Source: Bernardetia sp042180575
Lineage (GTDB): Bacteria; Bacteroidota; Bacteroidia; Cytophagales; Bernardetiaceae
Assembly (NCBI RefSeq): GCF_042180575.1
Contig: NZ_CP170094.1
Coordinates: forward strand, 2,480,001-2,544,000
DNA: 64,000 nucleotides
Reading direction: 5' to 3'
The position numbers and the translations under genes are program-made. Shown one piece after another: positions 45,191 through 53,638 of the stretch; position 1 is the stretch's first letter, and every line of letters begins with the position of its first letter. The notes beneath the pieces were generated by a model that searched no databases, was not told the DNA's origin, and was given only the letters and a program-made list of their open reading frames with translations.

Positions 45191-45700
45191 TTAATGAGGT
45201 AATCGTTCTCTTAAAAGTCCATACATCCAAGTTCCGAAAATAGCACTCAGAAGTGTAACCAAAACGACGGTTGCACCTGTTCCGATTTGAGCAAACAAAG
45301 GACCTGGACATGCACCTGTCATTGCCCAACCCAAACCAAAAATAAGTCCTCCATAGATTTGACCTTTATTAAATACTTTGTCTTTAAAAACTATTTTTTC
45401 GCCTGATAAAGTCTTGATATTAAATTTTTTGATGATAAAAACAGAAATCATTCCTGTCAGAATTGCTGTTCCGATAACTCCGTACATATGAATAGATTCT
45501 AAACGAAACATTTCTTGTATTCTAAACCAACTAATTATTTCAGCTTTTACAAAGACAATTCCGAAGGCAATACCAACAAATAAATATTTTAAATTATGAT
45601 ACCATTTTTCTACTTTCTCACTTTCATTGACACAAATTGCATCTTTTCGACGAGTTGTATCTTCTATCGTTTTCTGAAATGGTAGTGTTTGATTTTTCAT
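45191..45700 (-). CDS. YeeE/YedE-family (DUF6691) sulfur transporter subunit, second half
   Basis: 169 residues from the ATG at 45700 (a longer in-frame reading up to 45904 lies antisense to nothing useful and has no start context). Four or so helices. The signature GLGWAMTGACPGPLFAQIG (about residues 122-140) carries the Cys of the sulfur-transfer channel. A charged N-terminal 30-residue extension precedes the first helix. It pairs with the adjacent gene, which holds the other half of the channel; in many bacteria the two halves are separate genes like here. Confidence 0.85.
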   Translation of the reverse strand: MKNQTLPFQKTIEDTTRRKDAICVNESEKVEKWYHNLKYLFVGIAFGIVFVKAEIISWFRIQEMFRLESIHMYGVIGTAILTGMISVFIIKKFNIKTLSGEKIVFKDKVFNKGQIYGGLIFGLGWAMTGACPGPLFAQIGTGATVVLVTLLSAIFGTWMYGLLRERLPH

Positions 45701-45774
45701 TATTGTTTTTATTTTTACTAGATGAGAAATAGTTATTGTAGAGTTTAATAGAGGGATATAAATAGACACATTTT

Positions 45775-46338
45775 TTATAAAGCTAAAATTAAAGGTAAAA
45801 TAAGATTTGCCATAATGAATCCTCCTATCATAAAACAACAAGTAGCTATTAAAGATGGAAGCTGAAACGTCGACATTCCCATAATGGCGTGTCCACTTGT
45901 ACAACCACCTGCATAACGAGTTCCAAAACCTACCAAAAAACCACCTACTACCATTAATAAAAAACCTTTAAGTGTAAAAAGGCTTTCCCAATTCATAATA
46001 TCTAAAGGAACAAGATTTGAATAATCTGTAACTCCATAAGTCATTAAATCTGCTTGTAAAGTTGCTGCAATCTGAACATCATTTGGATTCGATAAAAAAT
46101 TGGCTGCAATTACTCCACCTAATAAAATTCCTACTACAAAAAACAAATTCCATATTTCTTTTTTCCATTCGTACTGAAAAAACGGAATTTTGGCAGGGAC
46201 ACACATCGCACACACATGACGCAAAGAAGAACTAATTCCAAAAGACTTGTTGCCTATTATTAAAAGCGTAGGAACAGTCAAGCCCACAAAAATACCTGCC
46301 ATGTACCACGACCATGGCTGTGTTATAAATTCTATCAT
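45775..46338 (-). CDS. YeeE/YedE-family sulfur transporter subunit, first half
   Basis: 187 residues, about five helices. The signature GFGTRYAGGCTSGHAIMGMS (centre near 140) contains the conserved Cys. CAMCVPAKIPFFQYEWKKE is a Cys pair near residue 42, in the loop before helix 2, common to this subtype. By family knowledge YeeE takes up thiosulfate or other sulfur species. It lies between the MBL-rhodanese gene (59 nt away) and the second-half gene (74 nt), all on the same strand. Confidence 0.87.
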   Translation of the reverse strand: MIEFITQPWSWYMAGIFVGLTVPTLLIIGNKSFGISSSLRHVCAMCVPAKIPFFQYEWKKEIWNLFFVVGILLGGVIAANFLSNPNDVQIAATLQADLMTYGVTDYSNLVPLDIMNWESLFTLKGFLLMVVGGFLVGFGTRYAGGCTSGHAIMGMSTFQLPSLIATCCFMIGGFIMANLILPLILAL

Positions 46339-46351
46339 TTTTTTGTAATTT

Positions 46352-46384
46352 AGACCCTAAGGGTTTTAAAAACCCTTAGGGTCT
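46352..46384. repeat. 33-bp palindrome with arm AGACCCTAAGGGTTT, copy 2
   Basis: Same perfect 15-bp arms as at 15269-15301, loop TAA. It lies between the MBL-rhodanese and YeeE genes of one transcription direction, so it could reduce read-through between them. Confidence 0.8.
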
Positions 46385-46397
46385 GTCTGAAAATTAT

Positions 46398-47819
46398 TTA
46401 CTTAGCAAGTGTTTTACTCTGACAAACAAAATTTGAGGTAGGAATTGCTTCTTGTTTTTCAATTTGTGAAAAGCCACCTTCAATTTCTGTGAAATTACGG
46501 TAACCTCTTGCTTGTAAAATACTTGCAGCAATCATAGAACGATAGCCACCTGCACAGTGCATAAAGAAATGTTCGTTTGGATTAATATCTTTTACCCAGT
46601 CATTAATATTATCAAGTGGTCTTAAAAAAGCCTCTTCTACATGTTGCGCTGAATACTCACCTTCTTTTCTGACATCAACAATTTTACTTTTTTCTTTATC
46701 AAATTTTTGAGCAAATTCTTGTGGAGAAATTCTATCAACAGTATCCACTTCTTTTCCTGCTGCTTTCCACGCCTCAAAACTTCCATTGAGATAACCCAAA
46801 ACGTTATCAAAACCTACTCTACTAAGTCTAATGATTGTTTCTTCCTCTCTTCCTTCGTCTGTAATAAGCAAAATAGCTTGATTTGTATCACGAATCATTG
46901 CCCCAACCCAAGGCGCAAAACCTCCATCAATTCCAATATTAATAGACTGTGGAACAAAACCTTTATGAAATTCTTTTGGATTACGAGTGTCCAAAATAAG
47001 AGCACCACTTTCTTCGGCAGCCACTTCAAAAGCATCTACTTCTAAAGGTTGTTTGCCTTTTTTCATTACCTCATCAATGCTAGAATAGCCTTTTTTGTTC
47101 ATCGCTACATTCATTCCAAAATAAGCAGGAGCAGGTAAAAGTCCGTCTGTTACTTCTTGTACAAATTCTTGTTCTGTCATATCTGCACGAAGAGCATAAT
47201 TGAGTTTTTTCTGTTCTCCGATTGTAGAAACTGTTTCTTTACTCATATTTTTTCCACACGCACTACCTGCACCATGAGCAGGATAAACAGTAGTTTCGTC
47301 TGGCAAAGTCATAATTTTATCTCTCAATGAATGATAAAGCGTTGCTGCGAGTTGTTCTTGAGTCATATCGGCTGCCTTTTGCGCCAAATCTGGACGACCA
47401 ACATCACCAATAAAAAGTGTATCGCCTGAAAAAATAGCGTGTTCTTTTCCGTTTTCATCTAAAAGCAAATAGGTTGTACTTTCCATTGTATGCCCTGGAG
47501 TGTGAAGAGCTTTGATAGTGATATTTCCTACTTTGAATGTCTGTCCGTCTTCTGCAATGATAGCATCAAATTCGGGTTGTGCTGTTGCTCCATAAACGAT
47601 TGGCGCACCTGTTTTTTTAGATAAATCTAAATGTCCAGAAACAAAATCTGCATGAAAGTGCGTTTCGAAAACGTATTTTAGTTTGACATTATCTTTTTCC
47701 AAACGGTCAAGATAAGGCTGCACTTCACGAAGTGGGTCAATAATCGCAGCCTCGCCATTTGAAGTAATATAATAAGCACCTTGTGCCAAACAGCCTGTAT
47801 AAATTTGTTCTATGTTCAT
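46398..47819 (-). CDS. ETHE1-like MBL-fold hydrolase fused to two rhodanese domains
   Basis: 473 residues. The MBL domain (1-240) has THFHADFVSGH (His54, His56, Asp58) and the later HTPGHT and FSGDTLFIGDVGR metal ligands. First rhodanese (about 262-355): no Cys in the expected loop (LLITDEGREEE), so probably inactive. Second rhodanese (about 365-460): active Cys422 in MHCAGGYRS. This architecture is seen in persulfide dioxygenase or polysulfide-handling proteins; it oxidises or relays sulfane sulfur. The two YeeE/YedE genes downstream give a sulfur-uptake and processing cluster. Confidence 0.9.
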   Translation of the reverse strand: MNIEQIYTGCLAQGAYYITSNGEAAIIDPLREVQPYLDRLEKDNVKLKYVFETHFHADFVSGHLDLSKKTGAPIVYGATAQPEFDAIIAEDGQTFKVGNITIKALHTPGHTMESTTYLLLDENGKEHAIFSGDTLFIGDVGRPDLAQKAADMTQEQLAATLYHSLRDKIMTLPDETTVYPAHGAGSACGKNMSKETVSTIGEQKKLNYALRADMTEQEFVQEVTDGLLPAPAYFGMNVAMNKKGYSSIDEVMKKGKQPLEVDAFEVAAEESGALILDTRNPKEFHKGFVPQSINIGIDGGFAPWVGAMIRDTNQAILLITDEGREEETIIRLSRVGFDNVLGYLNGSFEAWKAAGKEVDTVDRISPQEFAQKFDKEKSKIVDVRKEGEYSAQHVEEAFLRPLDNINDWVKDINPNEHFFMHCAGGYRSMIAASILQARGYRNFTEIEGGFSQIEKQEAIPTSNFVCQSKTLAK

Positions 47820-47927
47820 AGTCCTATTAAATTAGTCGTATTAGATTTTGAGTAATTAAAAAAATGATTAGTCTGAAAAGTAGTGGAAGTAGTTCATTCT
47901 ACGTCTATCTCTCATTCTAATATACTA

Positions 47928-47935
47928 CAAAATTA
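47928..47935 (-). promoter_or_regulatory. -7 promoter element of the sulfur gene cluster
   Basis: The minus strand reads TAATTTTG (TAnnTTTG), 109 nt before the ATG at 47819. The -33 position has CTG, two of three bases of the consensus. Confidence 0.5.
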
Positions 47936-48031
47936 AGGCATAAGTTGTTTGGGTACAGTTACTTTTGTTACAGAACTATTTTTTTAGGATATTTTTTGGT
48001 TTTGAGTAGTTGATTTATTAAAAGTGAAAAC

Positions 48032-48065
48032 AAAAAAGCATCATTCAGAAGAATAATGCTTTTTT
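48032..48065 (-). terminator. Terminator of the YceI-family gene
   Basis: A 15-bp stem with one mismatch (48032-48046 against 48051-48065, arm AAAAAAGCATCATTC) with loop AGAA and T residues on the minus strand, 46 nt past the stop. Confidence 0.75.
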
Positions 48066-48110
48066 CAGTAAGGGGAAAGATAATACAGTCTTGAATTTCT
48101 TTATTGTCAA

Positions 48111-48722
48111 TTAATTATGCAATTCCATAATAATTGTAATTTCTACTTCATCGCCTACGATTGCCGTCGCTGCCCAACTTCCTGTTCCGACTTCGTAATC
48201 TGTACGATCGATAGTCGTTTTTGCTTTTATGCCCATTACAGTCGTTCCTTTTTTGGCTGGGTGTTGTCCCAAACCTAACACTTTGAAAGGTAGTTCGATG
48301 TCTTTAGTTACGTTTCTGATAGTCAGTTTTCCGTGAGCGATATAGTTTTTGTCATCTACTTTCGTAAATTTTGAAGACACAAAACGCATAGAAGGATATT
48401 CTTTTGCATTGAAAAAATCTTTTGATTTCAAATGATTATCACGTTTTGGCTCTTGTGTATTGATGCTATTTATATCAATCGTAAAATCGGCTTTGCTATC
48501 AGCTAGATTTTCTGGGGAAAAATTCAAATCGCCTTTAAATTTATCAAAACGACCTGTCGTAGGAACAAATCCGTGGTCAATCGCAAAACTTACCGTGCTG
48601 TGGGAATCATCAACTTTCCATTTGGTAGCATCTGCAAGAGGAGAAAATGCAGCAAAAATACCTACCGTTAAAATCAAAAAACTAACAACTAGGGAACGAG
48701 TGAAGAAAGAATATTTTTTCAT
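48111..48722 (-). CDS. YceI-family secreted protein
   Basis: 203 residues with a signal peptide (about 1-30). Mature domain is the full YceI lipocalin-like barrel: KWKVDDSHSTVSFAIDH, GRFDKFKGDLNF, DNHLKSKDFFNAKEYPSM, ITIRNVTKDIELP-type strand (KLTIRNVTKDIELPFKV), ending EVEITIIMELHN. It binds polyisoprenoid or amide lipids in known members. Periplasmic. Monocistronic with own terminator. Confidence 0.9.
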   Translation of the reverse strand: MKKYSFFTRSLVVSFLILTVGIFAAFSPLADATKWKVDDSHSTVSFAIDHGFVPTTGRFDKFKGDLNFSPENLADSKADFTIDINSINTQEPKRDNHLKSKDFFNAKEYPSMRFVSSKFTKVDDKNYIAHGKLTIRNVTKDIELPFKVLGLGQHPAKKGTTVMGIKAKTTIDRTDYEVGTGSWAATAIVGDEVEITIIMELHN

Positions 48723-48856
48723 TGAAATTATTTTTAAATTTTGAATAAATTAAGTTAGTAAAACAGAAAAATGTCTGTCTATACTTCTTTATACCCAAAA
48801 CTTAATTTTATCACCCTCTAATTTTGAAAAAAATCAAACTATTTTGTTAAAAAACA

Positions 48857-49939
48857 TTAATCAAGAATTGTTTTTTCTACAATTTCCAAAATCTGTTCTG
48901 TTTTTATGCTCTCTGCACACTCAAAATGACCTTTTGGACAAGATTGAAAGCCATGCAAACCACACGGACGACAATCTAATTCTTTTTCAGTTTCGATAAT
49001 AAATGAAGTTTCAGAAAGAGGAGTAAACCCAAAAGCAGGAACAGTCGAACAAAAAACAGCACAAACAGGTGCATTGACAGCAGAAGCCAAATGCAAAGGC
49101 GCAGAATCATTCGCCAAAACAAGTTTTGCATGTTCCATTAAGGCTGCCGATTGCATCAAAGATAATTTTCCTGCTAGATTTATGATTCTATCTTTTACTT
49201 TGAAATTAAAATTATTTTGATTTAATTCTTTTAATTTGCTTCTTTTTTCGTCTATTTCATCAATGATTTTCTGACAATTTTCTGTATCAGAAGGCGCACC
49301 TAATAAATAAATCGTAAAATTTTGAGGCAAATTATTGTCATTATTTAAAATCAATTTTTCTATAAAATCAATCCATTTATGCAAAGGAAATTGCTTGGTA
49401 AACCAGACCGAAGTAGGCGCAATACAAATAAAATCGTTTTGAATAAATTCCTTTATTTTTTCTTTATCAGCATCAGAAGGATATAATTTTGGCTTTGCTA
49501 TTTCATTTATATTTATACTTTCTAATACTTTACTATTTCGTTCTATTTCGTGAGGAGAAGCTGCATCTGTTGTGATTATATGTTCGTATTTGTGTGTAAA
49601 CACCCACGAAAAGGGATTTTTTTTGAATCCTGCTTTTATTTTAGCCTTCGAAAAAGCCGTTAAAAGTCCTGTTGCTCCAAAACGTTGTAAGTTCAGAACG
49701 GCATCATAATTAGTTTTTCTGACTTGTTTTATCAACTCAAAAAGACTCTTGTATTTATTTTTTTTGTCCCAAATCAAAACATCATTCAAGAAAGGATGTT
49801 TTTGAAGTAAATTTTCATTTCCTTTTCGCAATAAAAAATCAAGTTGAGCAGAAGGATATTTAGTATGAATGGATTCAATAAGCGAAGTAGCCAGAATTAC
49901 ATCACCTATAAAAGCTGTTTGTATTAGTAGAATTTTCAT
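48857..49939 (-). CDS. Glycosyltransferase family 9 (heptosyltransferase-like)
   Basis: 360 residues of GT-B type. MKILLIQTAFIGDVILATSLIESI at the start and the FNDVLIWDKK region form the acceptor domain. ICIAPTSVWFTKQFP and LMEHAKLVLANDSAPLHLASA (donor domain, with the conserved Asp-Ser-x-x-x-His) are the ADP-heptose-type donor site. The end has CRPCGLHGFQSCPKGHFEC, a Cys-rich loop typical of WaaF-like enzymes. It likely acts in LPS core or another cell-surface glycan. No other glycan gene is nearby. Confidence 0.88.
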   Translation of the reverse strand: MKILLIQTAFIGDVILATSLIESIHTKYPSAQLDFLLRKGNENLLQKHPFLNDVLIWDKKNKYKSLFELIKQVRKTNYDAVLNLQRFGATGLLTAFSKAKIKAGFKKNPFSWVFTHKYEHIITTDAASPHEIERNSKVLESININEIAKPKLYPSDADKEKIKEFIQNDFICIAPTSVWFTKQFPLHKWIDFIEKLILNNDNNLPQNFTIYLLGAPSDTENCQKIIDEIDEKRSKLKELNQNNFNFKVKDRIINLAGKLSLMQSAALMEHAKLVLANDSAPLHLASAVNAPVCAVFCSTVPAFGFTPLSETSFIIETEKELDCRPCGLHGFQSCPKGHFECAESIKTEQILEIVEKTILD

Positions 49940-49957
49940 TATATTTTCAGTAAGTAG

Positions 49958-50013
49958 CTGACAGCTTGGAAGCTGTCAGAAATATATTTAAAATGACAGC
50001 TTGGAAGCTATCA
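49958..50013. repeat. Direct doublet of element E-type palindromes
   Basis: CTGACAGCTT-GG-AAGCTGTCAG (49958-49979) and TGACAGCTT-GG-AAGCTATCA (49994-50013) are 14 nt apart in the same orientation. The arms have the same architecture as the CACAGACT doublet at 45118. It lies in the leader between the divergent GT9 and M61 genes. Confidence 0.7.
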
Positions 50014-50061
50014 ACTACATTTTTTCAAAATTACTTTATTCTTTTCAATATAAATCATAAA

Positions 50062-51831
50062 ATGTTAGATTATAAAATTTCATACACAGAAGCACATCAT
50101 CATTTCATCAATATCGAACTTACTATCAATTACGTTGATGAGATTATGGAAAAAGAACTTTCTCTTCAACTTCCTGCGTGGCGACCAGGGCGTTATACAC
50201 TTCAAAACTTCGCTAAAAATATAGCCAAATTTGAAGTTGTCGATGAAAATGAAACCCCCTTAGAGTTTGCAAAAGCTACCAAAGATAATTGGAGAATAAA
50301 AACAAAAGGCGCAAAGACTGTAAAAGTTCGTTATACCTATTACGCCAACCAAATGGATGCAGGAGGTTGTTATGTGGACGAAAAACAGATTTATTTGAAT
50401 TTTATTTGCTGTTGTTTAGAAGTCAAAAACCGTCCAGATTCAATGTATAGAGTTCATATCGAAATGCCTTCTCGTTATAAAGTAGCTTGTGCATTAGAAC
50501 AAAAAACCGAAAAAACAGCAGGAAAAGACAAGGATTATTTAGTAGCAACAGACTTTTTTGAGTTGGTAGATTCTCCTCTGATTGCTTCTGATACATTAAA
50601 ACACAAAACTTACAAAGTAGATAATTCAGAAGCCAATTTTCATATTTGGATTCAAGGAGATTGGAATATTAATTTTGAAAAAGCCATAGAAGAATTTCAG
50701 TTATTTACAAAAGACCAAATTGCTCTTTTTACAGATTTTCCAAGTACAGACTATCATTTTATGTTTCAGATTTTGCCCTACTCAAAATATCATGGTGTAG
50801 AGCATTGTCATTCTACGGTCATTACGCTGGGAGCAGATTATGATATGGACGGAACAGCTCGTTATAATGACTTTTTGGGGATTAGTTCGCATGAGCTTTT
50901 TCATTTTTGGAATATTATGCGTATTCGTCCGAAGGAACTTATGCCTTACGATTTGTCTAAAGAAACCTATTTCAAAACTGGTTTTGTAGCCGAAGGACTG
51001 ACTACTTATTATGGCGATTATATTTTGTGTAGAAGTGGCGTTTGGTCGCAGGAATATTACCTCAAAGAATTAGAAGTTTTACTCAAAAGACACTTTCATA
51101 ATAACGGAAGGCTTAACCTTTCTGTGGCTGATTCGTCGTATGATTTGTGGCTTGATGGTTATGAACTCGGCATTCCGAACCGAAAATCTTCGATTTATGT
51201 AGAGGGTGCAATGGCTGCTTTTATTTTGGATATGAAAATCAGAAAGTCTAGCAATAATGAAAAATCATTGGATGATGTAATGGTAAAATTATGGGAAGAT
51301 TTTGGTAAGAAGAAAAAAGGATATTCGTTAGAAGATTATCACAATGTTGTGGATTCGGTGGCAGGAGAGCATATCAAAGACTATTTTGAAAAGTGTATTT
51401 ATTCGCCAAATGCCTTGAATGTTTACTTGAAAGAAGCCTTTGAATATATCGGAATTGAAAAAACATTTATTCCAAATGAAAATGAAATGGAACGTAGATT
51501 AGGCTTAAAGACTGTTTTTCAGAATAATGCTTATTTTGTAGTTGGTTTTTCGCCTGATAGTGAGGTAGCTAAATTTTTGACTGTTAATGATGAAATTGTA
51601 GCGATTAATTCCTATAAATTAGATGCAACTAATCCAAATGCAATTTTGAGCAAGGCAGCAAAAGAGGAAAAAACAGAACTAGAAATTTCGTTTTTTAGAG
51701 ATAATCAACTCCAAACTATCACTACAAAATATGATGAAGATGGTTATCCAATTATTAAATTGACTGTAAAAGAAGATGCAAGTGATGAGCAGAAGGAGAA
51801 TTTGAGAAAGTGGCTGATGCCTTTGGTGTAA
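50062..51831 (+). CDS. M61-family metallopeptidase (glycyl aminopeptidase-like) with PDZ domain
   Basis: 589 residues from the ATG at 50062; the longer frame from 49966 begins inside a palindrome doublet and is rejected. N-terminal beta domain, then the zinc site HELFH (His277, His281) and GFVAEGLTTYYGDY with the third ligand. A C-terminal PDZ domain (about 500-580) follows, with VGFSPDSEVAKF. No signal peptide is evident. Family members act on glycine- and alanine-containing peptides; precise role unknown. Confidence 0.9.
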   Translation: MLDYKISYTEAHHHFINIELTINYVDEIMEKELSLQLPAWRPGRYTLQNFAKNIAKFEVVDENETPLEFAKATKDNWRIKTKGAKTVKVRYTYYANQMDAGGCYVDEKQIYLNFICCCLEVKNRPDSMYRVHIEMPSRYKVACALEQKTEKTAGKDKDYLVATDFFELVDSPLIASDTLKHKTYKVDNSEANFHIWIQGDWNINFEKAIEEFQLFTKDQIALFTDFPSTDYHFMFQILPYSKYHGVEHCHSTVITLGADYDMDGTARYNDFLGISSHELFHFWNIMRIRPKELMPYDLSKETYFKTGFVAEGLTTYYGDYILCRSGVWSQEYYLKELEVLLKRHFHNNGRLNLSVADSSYDLWLDGYELGIPNRKSSIYVEGAMAAFILDMKIRKSSNNEKSLDDVMVKLWEDFGKKKKGYSLEDYHNVVDSVAGEHIKDYFEKCIYSPNALNVYLKEAFEYIGIEKTFIPNENEMERRLGLKTVFQNNAYFVVGFSPDSEVAKFLTVNDEIVAINSYKLDATNPNAILSKAAKEEKTELEISFFRDNQLQTITTKYDEDGYPIIKLTVKEDASDEQKENLRKWLMPLV

Positions 51832-51837
51832 TTTCCA

Positions 51838-51868
51838 AACCCTAAGTATCTTCAAGGTACTTGGGGTT
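51838..51868 (+). terminator. Hairpin after the M61 gene
   Basis: AACCCTAAGTA pairs with TACTTGGGGTT with two mismatches around a CTTCAAG centre, 6 nt past the stop. Terminator or dispersed palindrome cannot be separated. Confidence 0.5.
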
Positions 51869-52021
51869 ATTCTGCAAAAATTTTTCGAATTTTAGTTTCT
51901 TATTACAAAACGTAACCTAAATAAATGTATAATGAAATTTATAGTTTCTTAGATGATGCTGATATAACAGGAAATTTATTTTTATTATTTGTTGGCTTAT
52001 CAATTCTTGTAGCAGTCTTTA

Positions 52022-52933
52022 GAGCCTGTTCGAGTTTAGTTTAAAAAAAAAGAACATCAGATTTTTTTATTAGTTAAGTAATTGATTTTCAGTTACTAAT
52101 TAAAATATCAATTTCTATGTTTACTAATGAATATTTATCTGATGCTCTTTGGCAATATATGAAAAAATTTATACCTTCTTCGTATTTGAAAAGAAAACGC
52201 AAACACAGTTTGTATAATTTATTTTCTGGTCTATTCTATCTTACTCGTTCAGGTAGCAGTTGGCGTTTGCTTCCTAGTAGTTATGGTGTTCCTTGGAGTA
52301 GCTTGTATGATTATTTCAGTAAGTGGCAGCAGACAGGTTGGTATAAAAAGCTGTTAGATAAGCTTGTTAGAAGGGAACGTATAGCACAAGGTAGAAATCC
52401 AAGACCTTCTTTGGGTTGTATAGACTCTCAAAGTGTTCAGAGTGTTTATGGAGGAGAGGCGATAGGAGTGGACGGCTATAAGCTCAAAAAAGGACGGAAA
52501 CGGCATATTTTAGTAGATACGCAAGGAAATTTACTAGAATTAGAGATTAGTCCAGCCAATCAAGCCGATGTAAATCAACTTGCTTATTTGTCGTATTTAG
52601 CTCAGTTTAGAGGCAGACCATTTTTCAAAATTCTTGCTGATGCAGGGTATAGAAGTGGGGCTTTGGCTACTGAAATATTTAGTCAAACAGGAGTGCAAGT
52701 GGAAATTGTCAATAGTCCAAGAAGAGAAAAAAAAGATGATAAAGCATTTGTTCCACAACCCAAAAGATGGGTTGTAGAAAGAACATTTGCGTGGCTCAAT
52801 CAGAACCGAAGACTAAAAGTAGATTATGAAAAAACAAGAAAATCTGCAAAGGCATTTGTGTATTTAGCTATGATTTTGAATCTCATAAACAAAGGAGCTA
52901 AAAGAAATAAAAAATAAAAACTCGAACAGGCTC
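52022..52933 (+). mobile_element. IS5-family insertion sequence
   Basis: Perfect inverted ends GAGCCTGTTCGAGTTT (52022-52037) and its complement (52918-52933). Duplicated target TTA at 52019-52021 and 52934-52936. It contains one transposase gene. The target is a coding gene (see 51925-53319). The intact ends and perfect target duplication suggest a recent insertion. Confidence 0.92.
52117..52917 (+). CDS. IS5-family transposase
   Basis: 266 residues. The N-terminal part fits the DUF4096-type start of IS5 transposases (DALWQYMKKFIPSS, SGSSWRLLPSSYGVPWSS). The DDE residues are in CIDSQSVQ, ILADAGYRSG and VVERTFAWLNQNRRL (the Y-2-R-3-E region). It is complete, with no frameshift or internal stop, so possibly active. 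Start ATG at 52117, 80 nt inside the left inverted repeat. Confidence 0.93.
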   Translation: MFTNEYLSDALWQYMKKFIPSSYLKRKRKHSLYNLFSGLFYLTRSGSSWRLLPSSYGVPWSSLYDYFSKWQQTGWYKKLLDKLVRRERIAQGRNPRPSLGCIDSQSVQSVYGGEAIGVDGYKLKKGRKRHILVDTQGNLLELEISPANQADVNQLAYLSYLAQFRGRPFFKILADAGYRSGALATEIFSQTGVQVEIVNSPRREKKDDKAFVPQPKRWVVERTFAWLNQNRRLKVDYEKTRKSAKAFVYLAMILNLINKGAKRNKK

Positions 52934-53357
52934 TTATACTGTTTGTTAAGTACAAGTTTTATAATTTTTTTACCTTCATAATTTTATTAATTCCATTATC
53001 TTGGTGTTGTGCTTATGGCTTCAACTTTTATAAATTTTTCTTGTATAGAAATTTATTATTAGATAACAAATATGAAATTGTATCAGGAAAAATAAACAAC
53101 CATAATAGACAGAATTGGAGGTTAGACCGTATAGCTAAAGAATCATTTGAAATTGAAGGTATCTACTTCAACTATAAGAAACAAACACCATTTTTCTTTC
53201 CTTCTTATCATGCAACATTATCTGATGAGGTAATTACAAATGATAAATTAATGCGAATAAAATATATTACAGAAGATAGCACAAACTATATATTGAGCAT
53301 AGAAGAATTAACAAAGTAAAAAAATATAAAATCAAGCTCATAACTCTAAAATCAACT

Positions 53358-53558
53358 ATGAAAAACACAAATAGACTAGGAACAACATTTATTGTAATCG
53401 GAATTTTCATTCTTTTCAGAAAAGTAAAAATCCATTGGGGAATTGGAGGAATGTATGATAATTCTTGGGGAATACTTTTTAGTAGTATTTTAGTAATGGC
53501 AATTGGACTTTTTTGTATAAAAATCAAGAATTTAAAAAGACACATTGTATCCAAATAA
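53358..53558 (+). CDS. Small membrane protein
   Basis: 66 residues with two hydrophobic helices (about 8-20 and 37-54) and a WGIGG turn between them. It lies 38 nt after the end of the IS-broken gene and was probably co-transcribed with it, so its expression may now depend on read-through from the IS. No recognised family. Confidence 0.55.
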   Translation: MKNTNRLGTTFIVIGIFILFRKVKIHWGIGGMYDNSWGILFSSILVMAIGLFCIKIKNLKRHIVSK

Positions 53559-53638
53559 TCAACTGGGCAAAATATTATCGTAATTTATCTTGGCAGTTTA
53601 AATCTCCCTGTTCTAATTCTTTTTTAGACAGGTTTTGC

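Larger units (their letters stand above)
51925..53319 (+). pseudogene. Membrane-protein gene interrupted by the IS5 element
   Basis: ATG at 51925 opens a frame of 32 codons up to 52020. The IS (52022-52933) and its TTA duplication lie here. If one TTA copy and the IS are removed, the frame continues exactly at 52937 and runs to a TAA stop at 53319, giving about 159 residues. The joined protein has two transmembrane helices (FLLFVGLSILVAVFILFV and FTFIILLIPLSWCCAYGF), then a soluble beta-domain of some 100 residues. No recognised family. Broken in this strain. Confidence 0.8.

Noticed and set aside
45700..45904. N-terminal extension of the second YeeE/YedE gene
   Set aside because: It overlaps the end of the neighbouring gene in another frame and has no membrane or family similarity; the ATG at 45700 fits the family.
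49966..50061. N-terminal extension of the M61 peptidase
   Set aside because: It is encoded partly by the palindrome doublet and contains no signal peptide; conserved sequence starts at the ATG at 50062.
53041..53319. Independent 92-residue gene starting at TTG
   Set aside because: It is the 3' part of the gene interrupted by the IS5 element; the frame joins exactly with the 5' part.
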